NCBI GenBank assembly: GCA_045132235.1
Contig: JBGURX010000055.1
Coordinates: forward strand, 1 to 53,996
Source of the DNA: UBA1756 sp045132235
GTDB taxonomy: Bacteria > Bacteroidota > Bacteroidia > Bacteroidales > WCHB1-69
DNA: 53,996 nucleotides
Reading direction: 5' to 3'
Each line of letters opens with the position of its first letter. Positions within the stretch are counted from its first letter, which is position 1. Under the pieces are notes generated by a model. It did not search any database. It was given only the letters and a program-made list of their open reading frames with translations, and was not told the DNA's origin. Below are positions 17,466 through 25,712 of the stretch, in pieces. The position numbers and the translations under genes were made by a program.

Positions 17466-18257
17466 ATGAAAACACCAATCCCTTTCAAATCCCTCCTTCT
17501 CCTCGTGCTGCTGGTAGCGGCGGGCTATCTTTTTCAAAGTTGCAATAAGGAGGTGGAACGATGTACTTCAGTATGCCAAGTTTATGATTTATCCCAATGC
17601 CATTGTCATTGTCTCATACCTGCTGATCATTCAGATACATTGATTTTGGTTAACAGCATGCAGGAATTATCCAATTTCGTTACTTGTAATGACCAAACAC
17701 TTCCGCAAATAGACTTCGAATGCTATAGTTTAGTTATCGCAAGTGGAACTGTTGGTGGTGGAATTGCAGAATTGAATTCCAGTATTGCATTACAAGATGA
17801 TACATATATGATTAATATTTCTATTCTCAATGACATAACTGCAGTCGCTTCAGACCGATATATCACATGTTTTGTCATTGATAAGATACAGGACATCTCA
17901 GATGCTCGATTTGAAGTAAGCAAAACATTCAAACTTTATGTACTTGAGAGTAGTTTTTCAGGCTGTCTTCCAGACACATTGTCAGGGGATACAGTTATTA
18001 TCCAACACAATGGGTCTATGCTTCATTTGCAGCATCGTCTCACACTCAACTGTGCCGCAACCACTGTAGATGTAGAGTCTTCCATCACTAACAACACCAT
18101 CAATATCGTCTATCATGTGGATGACAATGTTTCTGCCAAATGTGTCTGCCCCACTCAATTGGAATATTGGGTTGGAGAAGTGCCTGAAGGGAATTGTTAT
18201 AATGTAAATTTCTGGTTGGATGGTCAAATCATTCATCAGGAAAACTATTTTTGGTGA
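17466..18257 (+). CDS. Orphan lipoprotein, probably frameshifted near its 3' end
   Basis: A 263-residue product with a lipoprotein signal (LFQSC, C26) and many cysteines (CTSVC, CHCHC, CVC). I recognise no family. Bases from about 17560 on are far more AT-rich than the signal-peptide part. The in-frame stop (18255-18257) comes just after a T5 run at 18248-18252. Deleting one T extends the frame by 33 residues (NYFGDNVYNVSF and on) to a TGA at 18349-18351 that overlaps the ATG of the protease gene as ATGA. The intact gene would therefore be 17466-18351 and translationally coupled to the subtilisin. Whether the extra base is real or a sequencing error is unknown. A partner or inhibitor of the protease is a speculative role. 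Confidence 0.7.
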   Translation: MKTPIPFKSLLLLVLLVAAGYLFQSCNKEVERCTSVCQVYDLSQCHCHCLIPADHSDTLILVNSMQELSNFVTCNDQTLPQIDFECYSLVIASGTVGGGIAELNSSIALQDDTYMINISILNDITAVASDRYITCFVIDKIQDISDARFEVSKTFKLYVLESSFSGCLPDTLSGDTVIIQHNGSMLHLQHRLTLNCAATTVDVESSITNNTINIVYHVDDNVSAKCVCPTQLEYWVGEVPEGNCYNVNFWLDGQIIHQENYFW

Positions 18258-18347
18258 TAATGTCTATAATGTTTCTTTTTGTCATGATGTCGTTACTGTC
18301 ATTACTTATTTTGAATTCGAGATTAAACAATCATTTATGCTGACGAA

Positions 18348-21300
18348 ATGAAACACTTGAATTTGTTATTGCTTTTCTGTCTGTTTGCAGCTCATTCGTT
18401 GTATGGGCAGACCTCGTATTATTACTATGGGAACAAGCGTATCGCATTGGAAGAGGTGCCTGATAGGAGTTTTATCCTATTGAATCCGGAAGACACTAAC
18501 TCCTTCCTACAATCATTATCTGAATCAGTCAGCCGACAGATGTCGTTCAACAAGATGACCATGCCTATAGTGAGGTACGGCAATGCTCATTCAACGGACT
18601 GCTGTTGGAGTACGACAAATAGTGGAGACTTATCCCCCAACTTTCAAAATTACATTTACAAATCTTCAGCTTATTGTATCTCACAAAGTGATACGTTATT
18701 TTTATCTCATTTGTTTTATGTTAAGCTAAAAAAAAATGAAGACCTTGATTTATTGGCATTAATGGCAGATAGTATGAGGGTCACTATTTTAGGTTGTAAT
18801 GCATTCATGCCACAGTGGTATATTCTTTCATGTACGAAACACTCTGTTGGCAATGCTTTACATATGTCTAACCTTTTTTGTGAAAGTGGTCTGTTTGCAG
18901 CCGCTGAGCCAGATTTGTTTAGTGGTTGCGCGGAAGAAGACTGTGTCAATGACACATATGCATCAGACCAGTGGGGATTGTGTAATACCGGTCAGGATAA
19001 TGGAATCGAAGGAATTGACATACGCTATTGTCAGGCAAGAAATATTTCTCAAGGGAATGCCGATATTATAGTTGCCATAGTAGATCAAGGTATAGAATCT
19101 GACCATCCGGATTTATGTAATGTATCCTCTGTAAGCTATGATTCAGAAACTGGACAATCTCCGAGCTCGATTTATGGGAAACATGGAACAGCCTGTGCTG
19201 GTATAATAGGGGCCAATTCAAATAATAATATTGGAATAGCTGGAATAGTTCCTCAATCCCTGTTGATGTCCATTAGTAACAGAATGAATAGTTTTCCCGG
19301 TTCAAGTGCCAAAAGAGCTGACGGCATTAATTTTGCATGGCAAAATGGCGCAGCTGTAGTCAGCAATTCATGGCATAATTCAGTAGTTAGTAATTTAGTT
19401 GACGATGCTATTTGCGGTGCTTTAGATTATGGGCGAAATGGTAAAGGATGTGTACTTGTTTTTGCATCAGGGAATGATAGTAAAGATTCAGTATATTATC
19501 CAGCCAATTTGGCTGGTGTCATATCTGTTGGTGCTATCGACAGATGCGGTTCTAGAGCAGGCCGTTCCGATTCCGTTACTTCTTCGTGTGACCCATGGTG
19601 TATAGATTGTCAACCAGGTAGTAATTACGGGAACAAATTGAGCATTGTGGCTCCAGGAACAAACATTTTTACGACAGATCAGCAAGGAGTATCGGGGTAT
19701 AATACGTTGCCAAGTCCCATAGGAGACTATTGTTCGGATTTCAGTGGCACTTCCGCAGCCGCTCCTCACGTGGCGGGTGTGGCTGCTCTGATTTTGTCTG
19801 TCAATCCTTGCTTGACCCATGAGGAGGTTACCTATATTTTGGAGTCCACTTGCACAAAAATCAGACCTGATTTATACATTTACGGAAACAATCCAGACCA
19901 TCCTAATGGCACATGGAATATAGAGGTGGGACATGGACTGGTGAATGCCTACGAAGCAGTTCGTCTTGCACAACAAATGGGTGGATATGTTTTTAGAGGA
20001 CAGGACACTATCTCGGCAAATACATTGTGGGACACTGCTTCATTGATTAGTTCAGATCTCATTATCGACTCTCTTGCCACACTTACCATCACCGACACTT
20101 TGTACATTGCAGGAGGGCATAATATCATCGTCCGTCCCGGCGGTAAGCTCATCGTGAACGGCGGCACCCTCACCAACGCGTGCGATGGCGAGATGTGGCA
20201 GGGCATCATCGTGGAGGGCAACGCCAGCATCCGGCAGGCTGCCCTCGCACAGGGCAGCGTCATCCTCAACAACGCCACCGTCGAGAATGCCCTAAATGCT
20301 ATCTCCACCCGCAAGGCAGGCAGCGACCCGATGTTCGAGCACACCGGCGGCATTGTGCAGGCCACCAACACCCTGTTCCGCAACAACTGCCGTACCGCCG
20401 AGTTCCTGAAGTATGAGAATCATACCACCGGCGGCAATGTCACCGACAATGCCAGCTACTTCACCCGCTGCACCTTCACGGTGGACAACGACAACCTGTT
20501 CGCCGCCAACGGCATCTCTTTCCTTGAACATGTCTCCTTGTGTAAAGTACGTGGCGTGAAGTTCAACGGCTGCACTTTCCGCAACGAGACGGGCAGCCAC
20601 AGCGGCAAGGCCATCTATACTGAGGAAGCAGGTTTCACAGCGAAGCGGGTGTGCCCGCAGGTGTCGAACACCGATCCGTGCGTGTGCAATAATTATGGTA
20701 ACGACACCGTAAGGCGTTGTACATTCAGCGGCTTCCACACGGCCGTGCATGCCGCCAACAACAACGCCAGCTATGCCGTTACACTCGACAATTGCGACTT
20801 TGTCGACAACTATACCGGCGTGTCGCTCAACGCTGCTGACAACGCCCGCGTGAGCTTCTGCGACTTTGACCTGGATTATACTTCAAACGCAAACACAGGA
20901 GTATATCTGAAAAACAGCACGGGCTATACGGTGGAAAGCAACGGTTTCCACCGCACACACTACTCCGCCCTCACCTCTGTTGGTGTGTGTGCCGACAGTT
21001 CTGGGACGGCAGAGAATGTGATACGGCTGAATGATTTTGCCAAGCTCACATACGGGTGCTATGCATGGAACTGCAATGCGGTAATTGGAATGAAAACAAG
21101 GGGCTTGCAATACGTTTGCAACAGCTACGACAGTTGCAAATACAGCATCTATGTCAGGTCAGCGGCCAAGATACGCACAGCACAGGGCAGCCCTTCAGTG
21201 GGTGCCGACAATTCCTTCTACAACAACATCGGTATTGGCAGGAGCATCACCATCCCTTCTGACCACACCAATGTCAGCTATTACTATTACAACAGCGGCA

Positions 21301-22277
21301 GCCATGCTCCGATGGGCACTTCCAACTACACCCCCCATCTGTCCACAAGCGCCAACAGCTGCACCTCTACCTTGTGCGGGGGCGGCATGGTGAATCCCAA
21401 AGGGACTCTCGCCCTGTCGCAGTATGCTGCCCTGGCCGATGAATATGCAACCCTTGCCGCCGAGTACGAGGGGCGGGAGTCCGAAACCGAGGAAGATGCA
21501 TCAATCCTATTGGACCAGATGTCCGACCTGTCGGCGCGGATGGGCGACCTTGCCCGTGCAGAGATCCGCAACATCCTGAACGACAGCGTGCTGGATATGG
21601 CCCTGCTGAAGGAATGGTACCAGGCCATCACGGCCGCCGCACCCGCCGCGGGCGACATCCCCGTGTCGGCCTACCAGCTGGCGGAGGTGTACAGCGAGGA
21701 GGGCGACCTGTCCGCCGCCCGCACGTTGCTGTCCGCCCTGCCGCAACAGTTCATAGCCGATGAGGCCGCCCGCAACGAATATGCCAACTACATGTCCCTG
21801 CAGCAGCTGCGGGAGACAGTCGCCGGCAATTGGTACCTGATGACCGACAGCGACATCGCCGCCATGCAGCAGGTGGCGGAATACGACAACGGTCGCGCCG
21901 CCCGCATGGCGAAGGAGATCCTCTGTTTCTTCCACCACATCTGCTACGAGGACGACCCGCTGTGGGATTTGGACGGCATAGGGGAACGCAACCTGTCGGG
22001 GGGACGCGTGGTGCACCGCGCATCCACAACAACGGTGGACGATGGTCTGGTCATTTACCCGAACCCCACCGGCGGCACCCTGACGGTGGAATCGGCCAGC
22101 CCCATCCGCGAAATCACCGTGTACGACCTGTTGGGCCGGGTGGTTGTTGAGGCGCAATATTTTGCGTCCCCACAACCACAATATACCATCAACGTATCAT
22201 CCCTGCAAAACGGCCTCTACCTTCTGAAGGCCGTGACCGACAGCGGCGTACAGACGGCACGGTTTGTGAAAAATTGA
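18348..22277 (+). CDS. T9SS-exported S8 subtilisin-like protease with beta-helix region and C-terminal sorting domain
   Basis: A 1309-residue protein. A signal peptide covers 1-20 and a Cys-containing propeptide-like region about 21-200. The S8 peptidase domain spans about 205-545, with D246 (VAIVDQG), H279 (HGTACAG), oxyanion N376 (ASGND) and S469 (GTSAAAPHVAG), so the triad is complete. Residues about 585-1020 look like a right-handed beta-helix with repeated NNATVEN and NCRTAEF-type turns, followed by an Ala/Glu-rich helical stretch (about 1023-1215). A type A sorting domain lies at about 1227-1309 (VIYPNPTGG, GLYLLKAV, ARFVKN). Secretion by the type IX system is predicted. DNA up to about 20100 is AT-rich and the rest GC-rich, so the catalytic module appears swapped onto an older scaffold. 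Confidence 0.9.
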   Translation: MKHLNLLLLFCLFAAHSLYGQTSYYYYGNKRIALEEVPDRSFILLNPEDTNSFLQSLSESVSRQMSFNKMTMPIVRYGNAHSTDCCWSTTNSGDLSPNFQNYIYKSSAYCISQSDTLFLSHLFYVKLKKNEDLDLLALMADSMRVTILGCNAFMPQWYILSCTKHSVGNALHMSNLFCESGLFAAAEPDLFSGCAEEDCVNDTYASDQWGLCNTGQDNGIEGIDIRYCQARNISQGNADIIVAIVDQGIESDHPDLCNVSSVSYDSETGQSPSSIYGKHGTACAGIIGANSNNNIGIAGIVPQSLLMSISNRMNSFPGSSAKRADGINFAWQNGAAVVSNSWHNSVVSNLVDDAICGALDYGRNGKGCVLVFASGNDSKDSVYYPANLAGVISVGAIDRCGSRAGRSDSVTSSCDPWCIDCQPGSNYGNKLSIVAPGTNIFTTDQQGVSGYNTLPSPIGDYCSDFSGTSAAAPHVAGVAALILSVNPCLTHEEVTYILESTCTKIRPDLYIYGNNPDHPNGTWNIEVGHGLVNAYEAVRLAQQMGGYVFRGQDTISANTLWDTASLISSDLIIDSLATLTITDTLYIAGGHNIIVRPGGKLIVNGGTLTNACDGEMWQGIIVEGNASIRQAALAQGSVILNNATVENALNAISTRKAGSDPMFEHTGGIVQATNTLFRNNCRTAEFLKYENHTTGGNVTDNASYFTRCTFTVDNDNLFAANGISFLEHVSLCKVRGVKFNGCTFRNETGSHSGKAIYTEEAGFTAKRVCPQVSNTDPCVCNNYGNDTVRRCTFSGFHTAVHAANNNASYAVTLDNCDFVDNYTGVSLNAADNARVSFCDFDLDYTSNANTGVYLKNSTGYTVESNGFHRTHYSALTSVGVCADSSGTAENVIRLNDFAKLTYGCYAWNCNAVIGMKTRGLQYVCNSYDSCKYSIYVRSAAKIRTAQGSPSVGADNSFYNNIGIGRSITIPSDHTNVSYYYYNSGSHAPMGTSNYTPHLSTSANSCTSTLCGGGMVNPKGTLALSQYAALADEYATLAAEYEGRESETEEDASILLDQMSDLSARMGDLARAEIRNILNDSVLDMALLKEWYQAITAAAPAAGDIPVSAYQLAEVYSEEGDLSAARTLLSALPQQFIADEAARNEYANYMSLQQLRETVAGNWYLMTDSDIAAMQQVAEYDNGRAARMAKEILCFFHHICYEDDPLWDLDGIGERNLSGGRVVHRASTTTVDDGLVIYPNPTGGTLTVESASPIREITVYDLLGRVVVEAQYFASPQPQYTINVSSLQNGLYLLKAVTDSGVQTARFVKN
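22142..22177. repeat. REP-like palindrome inside the sorting-domain coding region
   Basis: GGTTGTTGAGGCGCAA, a TATT loop and TTGCGTCCCCACAACC pair at 13 of 16 positions. The GCGCAA/TTGCGTCCC core is like the bacteroidete/cyanobacterial GGGACGCAA type of REP and like the hairpin at 17310. It encodes about 12 residues (VVEAQYFASPQP) between two conserved strands of the T9SS sorting domain and keeps the frame. Confidence 0.6.
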
Positions 22278-22332
22278 AAATGGAAAGCAAAAAATTATTC
22301 AACCTATACAATAATTATTAAAAAAAAGAGAT

Positions 22333-23070
22333 ATGGAAGAAAACAAAGAAAACATGGAACAGGTAGAACCGCGTGAGGAACACCTCGAATTCATTGAGGA
22401 TACGCAGAAAGAGGAAAAGAAACAGTGCGCCGCTACGAAGGGCAACTGCAATATGATCCACTGGATTGTGGAAGGTGTGTTGTTGCTGGCGGTCATCGCC
22501 CTTTTCATCCTGCATTTTGCAGGAGGCAAGTGCTGCCAGTCCGCCGATGGCGAAGTTGCCGCAGTGAAGGTGGCTACCAAGCCCGGCAACGGCAACATCC
22601 TGTATGTCAACCTCGACACGATTTACGAGTGCGACCTCTTCGAGGAGAAACAGGCCGTGCTGGATGAGGAGTCGAAGAAGTTGGAGGACGCCTTTACCAC
22701 ACGCCAGAAGAAACTGGAAGCCGACTACACGCAGTTCCAGAAGAACGTGCAGGCCGGCGTGCTCACCGAAACCCAGATGCAGTACACCTACCAGCAGTTG
22801 GAGACCGAAAGCGACAAGATTCGGCAGGACTACCAGACCGCTATGGAGTCGCTGGCCCAGAAGCAGGCAGATCTTACCAATGAGATGCTCGACGCCCTGC
22901 GCGAAGCCGCTGACCGTGTGAATGCCGGCGTGGAAGGCGATCCCGCCTCCTACGTCATTACCTACTCCTCCAGCAACCCTACCGTGGTGGTGGTGGATCC
23001 CAACCGCGACATCACCAAGGCCGTGGTGGCGGAACTGAACAAGAAATGTACCAAGAAATCTGATAAATAA
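22333..23070 (+). CDS. OmpH/Skp-like protein with an N-terminal membrane anchor
   Basis: A 245-residue protein. Residues 1-42 are highly charged and acidic with two cysteines, a single membrane helix spans about 43-64, and an OmpH/Skp-type region follows at about 87-200: ILYVNLDTIYECDLF, then a long coiled coil (ESKKLEDAFTTRQKKLEADY, LETESDKIRQDY). Skp-family proteins are periplasmic trimeric holdases for outer-membrane proteins. Here the usual cleavable signal is replaced by a cytoplasmic tail plus anchor, so the chaperone would be tethered to the inner membrane. The stop codon overlaps the next start (TAATG), indicating coupling to the YwqK-like lipoprotein. Confidence 0.82.
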   Translation: MEENKENMEQVEPREEHLEFIEDTQKEEKKQCAATKGNCNMIHWIVEGVLLLAVIALFILHFAGGKCCQSADGEVAAVKVATKPGNGNILYVNLDTIYECDLFEEKQAVLDEESKKLEDAFTTRQKKLEADYTQFQKNVQAGVLTETQMQYTYQQLETESDKIRQDYQTAMESLAQKQADLTNEMLDALREAADRVNAGVEGDPASYVITYSSSNPTVVVVDPNRDITKAVVAELNKKCTKKSDK

Positions 23071-23675
23071 TGAAGAGAATCCTGTTTGTAATGCTGGCTG
23101 CGCTGGTCGCATTGTCGGCCTGCAGCGACTCCTCCAAGAAGGAAAAGAAGAAGAAGGTGATGGGGGAGAAGACCACCGTATTCTTGAAGGACGACCCCTA
23201 CAAGGATATGCCCCGCATGGTGGAAGTGCTGCCCGACAGCCTGAAGGGTACCTCTCCCGTGAATGTGGACAGTACCGCCTATATTCTGGAACTGGATGCC
23301 AATGGCCAGCCGACGGGCAATGTCAATTGCAAGGTGTCGTATAGTCAGGGTAGGGTTTATGTGGTTGAAAATCTGAAAGATGGAACCCGTGACAGTGTGT
23401 GCACCTCCTACTATCCCAATGGTCAGCTCTGGTCGGAGGAACACTATCGCAACGGCGTGCAGGTAGGGGAGGAGAAAGCCTATCAGGAAAATGGATATCC
23501 TTATTATATAGGCCATTATGATGACCGAGGCAACTGTTGCGGCATTTGGCGGTACTATAATGAGAAGGGGGAGCTGGACAAGTCGGTGTCGGTGGATGAC
23601 AAAACGATACAGTGCCGCCATTGCGACAAGTGTATCCGTTTGCAGCGGCAGAAGATGGGAAATCGGAGGAGATAA
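23070..23675 (+). CDS. YwqK/MORN-like repeat lipoprotein
   Basis: A 201-residue protein with a lipobox ending at C18 (ALSAC), a lysine-rich linker (KKEKKKK), and a C-terminal region with repeated YYPNGQLWSEEHYRNG and YRNGVQVGEEKAYQENG-type units, the pattern of MORN/YwqK repeats. These are sometimes auto-labelled as toxin-antitoxin YwqK antitoxins, but an exported lipoprotein cannot be a cytoplasmic antitoxin. The tail carries CRHCDKC, a possible metal site, and a basic end (RLQRQKMGNRRR). It overlaps the OmpH-like gene by one base and is likely co-translated with it, suggesting a shared envelope function. Confidence 0.75.
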   Translation: MKRILFVMLAALVALSACSDSSKKEKKKKVMGEKTTVFLKDDPYKDMPRMVEVLPDSLKGTSPVNVDSTAYILELDANGQPTGNVNCKVSYSQGRVYVVENLKDGTRDSVCTSYYPNGQLWSEEHYRNGVQVGEEKAYQENGYPYYIGHYDDRGNCCGIWRYYNEKGELDKSVSVDDKTIQCRHCDKCIRLQRQKMGNRRR

Positions 23676-23728
23676 TCATTTATTATAATAAAATCAATCA
23701 ATATTAATAACAAATAAATCAATTAGTT

Positions 23729-25105
23729 ATGGAAATTCCTTTTGCAGAAGCGTGGAAAATCAAGATGGTGGAACCCATCAGAAAATCCACTCGCGAAGAA
23801 CGCGAAAAATGGCTTGAAGAAGCCCACAACAACATCTTCATGTTGAAGTCTGACTATGTGTATATCGACCTTCTCACCGACTCCGGCACGGGTGCCATGA
23901 GCGATCGTCAGTGGAGCGCCATGATGATGGGCGATGAGAGCTACGGCGGCGCCCGCAGCTTCTACCACATGAAAGACACCATCACCGAGCTCACCGGCTT
24001 CCCCTTCGTCATCCCGACGCACCAAGGACGCGCTGCCGAGAACGTGCTATTCTCCTACCTCGTGAAGCCCGGCATGATTGTGCCTGGCAACGCCCACTTC
24101 GACACCACCAAGGGACACATCGAAAGCCGCAAGGCCTTCGCCATCGACGTGACCTGCGACGAGGCGAAAGACACCCAGCTGGAAGTCCCCTTCAAAGGCA
24201 ATGTTGGTCTGGAGAAATTGGAGAAAGTTTTGAAAGAGAACCAGGGCAATGTGCCTTTCATGGTGCTCACCGTCACCAACAACACCGTCGGTGGACAGCC
24301 CGTCAGCATGCAGAACATCCGCGAGACCTGCGAGCTCTGCCACAAGTACGGCGTGCCCGTCAACATCGACTCCGCCCGTTTCGTGGAGAATGCCTACTTC
24401 ATCAAGACCCGCGAGAAAGGTTATGAGAACAAGAGCATCCGCGAAATCGTGAAGGAGATGTTCAGCTATGCCGACAGCATGACCATGAGCGCCAAGAAGG
24501 ACGGTCTCGTGAACATGGGCGGTTTCATCGCCACCAAGAAAGAGGACTGGTACGAAGGTGCCAAGCTTTTCTGCATCCCCTTCGAGGGCTTCCTGACCTA
24601 CGGCGGTATGAACGGCCGCGACATGGACGCGCTGGCAGTGGGTTTGAAAGAAAACTGCGACTTTGACATGGTGGAGACCCGCATCAAGCAGGTGCAGTAC
24701 CTCGCCGCCAAGCTCGATGAGTACGGCATTCCTTACCAGCGTCCTGCCGGTGGTCACGCCATCTTCGTGGATGCCGACAAGGTTTTGACCAACATCCCGA
24801 AAGAGGAGTTCCCCGCCCAGACGCTCACCTGCGAGCTCTACCTCGAAGCCGGTATCCGTGCCTGCGAAATCGGCTACGTGCTCGCCGACCGCGACCCCGT
24901 AACCCGCGAGAACCGTTTCGGCGGCCTCGACTTCGTGCGCCTCTGCATCCCGCGCCGCGTCTATACCAACAACCACATGGACGTGATTGCCGCCGCCCTC
25001 AAGAATGTGTACGACCGTCGCGACACCATCAAGCGTGGTCTCGAAATCACTTGGGAAGCTGAGCTGATGCGTCACTTCACCTGCCAGTTCAAGAGATTGA
25101 AATAA
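23729..25105 (+). CDS. tnaA: Tryptophanase (tryptophan indole-lyase)
   Basis: A 458-residue PLP-dependent beta-eliminating lyase that splits tryptophan into indole, pyruvate and ammonia. The PLP lysine lies in the MSAKKDG motif (K256-K257), and IPTHQGR (95-101) and NIDSARFVENAYFIK (212-226) form the cofactor pocket. The near-identical tyrosine phenol-lyases carry Arg in the SMERG segment and a Thr in the FTTT segment; here the equivalent positions are Ile381 (ACEIG) and Asp125 (FDTT), as in tryptophanases. No TnaC-like leader peptide or clear promoter was found in the 53-nt AT-rich leader. The DUF3109 gene follows after 5 nt. Indole production is expected and is cytoplasmic. Confidence 0.93.
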   Translation: MEIPFAEAWKIKMVEPIRKSTREEREKWLEEAHNNIFMLKSDYVYIDLLTDSGTGAMSDRQWSAMMMGDESYGGARSFYHMKDTITELTGFPFVIPTHQGRAAENVLFSYLVKPGMIVPGNAHFDTTKGHIESRKAFAIDVTCDEAKDTQLEVPFKGNVGLEKLEKVLKENQGNVPFMVLTVTNNTVGGQPVSMQNIRETCELCHKYGVPVNIDSARFVENAYFIKTREKGYENKSIREIVKEMFSYADSMTMSAKKDGLVNMGGFIATKKEDWYEGAKLFCIPFEGFLTYGGMNGRDMDALAVGLKENCDFDMVETRIKQVQYLAAKLDEYGIPYQRPAGGHAIFVDADKVLTNIPKEEFPAQTLTCELYLEAGIRACEIGYVLADRDPVTRENRFGGLDFVRLCIPRRVYTNNHMDVIAAALKNVYDRRDTIKRGLEITWEAELMRHFTCQFKRLK

Positions 25106-25110
25106 TTGAT

Positions 25111-25677
25111 ATGCTGATAGTAGGAAATGTAATTGTTTCCGATGAACTGATTCGGAATGGCTTCTGCTGCGACTTGTCGGCCTGCAAGGGCGAGTGCTGC
25201 ATCGAAGGCGATGCCGGCGCCCCGTTGGCACCCGACGAGATTGCAGATCTGGAAGACAATTTTCCGATTTTCAAAAAATATATGTCTGAAGAAGGTGTCC
25301 GTCTGGTCGAGACAGACGGCACCTTTGACTATGACATGGAGGGCGAGTTTGTGACACCCTTGCTGTCGGATGATGCCTGTGCGTATGTGTATTACGAGGA
25401 CGGCATCGCCAAATGTGCCATCGAAAAGGCATTTTTGAACCATGAAATCGATTTCAGGAAGCCGATTTCATGTCATCTTTACCCCATCAGAATAAAAAAG
25501 CTTCCTGATTATGATGCGTTGAACTACCATCGCTGGTTTGTGTGCGAAAGCGCATGCGAGCTGGGCGAACAAAAGCATATACCGGTTTACCAGTTCCTCA
25601 AGGAGCCGTTGATACGCAAGTATGGGGAGGAGTGGTACCATGAACTGGAGAAAGCGGTTGCGGCTGAGAAGCCCTGA
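25111..25677 (+). CDS. DUF3109 family cysteine-rich protein
   Basis: A 188-residue protein with the DUF3109 cysteine set: CCDLSACKGECC near residues 19-30, C90, and PISCHLYPIRI near 122-132, then CESAC near 146-150. The arrangement resembles YkgJ-type metal-binding proteins and is predicted to bind a zinc or iron-sulfur centre. Its function is not established. It has no signal peptide. It starts 5 nt after the tryptophanase stop, so the two are surely co-transcribed, although the functional link is unclear because this family is conserved in Bacteroidota without tnaA beside it. Confidence 0.85.
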   Translation: MLIVGNVIVSDELIRNGFCCDLSACKGECCIEGDAGAPLAPDEIADLEDNFPIFKKYMSEEGVRLVETDGTFDYDMEGEFVTPLLSDDACAYVYYEDGIAKCAIEKAFLNHEIDFRKPISCHLYPIRIKKLPDYDALNYHRWFVCESACELGEQKHIPVYQFLKEPLIRKYGEEWYHELEKAVAAEKP

Positions 25678-25712
25678 CCGGATTTTTTAACCTAAATCAT
25701 TAACCAATAACC

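Noticed and set aside
23070..23675. Toxin-antitoxin YwqK antitoxin
   Set aside because: The product has a lipoprotein signal and no adjacent toxin gene; the repeats are MORN-like.
23676..23728. TnaC-type leader peptide before tryptophanase
   Set aside because: The leader is only 53 nt, AT-rich, and has no short open frame with the Trp-Pro signature.
23729..25105. Tyrosine phenol-lyase instead of tryptophanase
   Set aside because: The phenol-lyase Arg381 and Thr124 equivalents are replaced by Ile381 and Asp125, the tryptophanase pattern.
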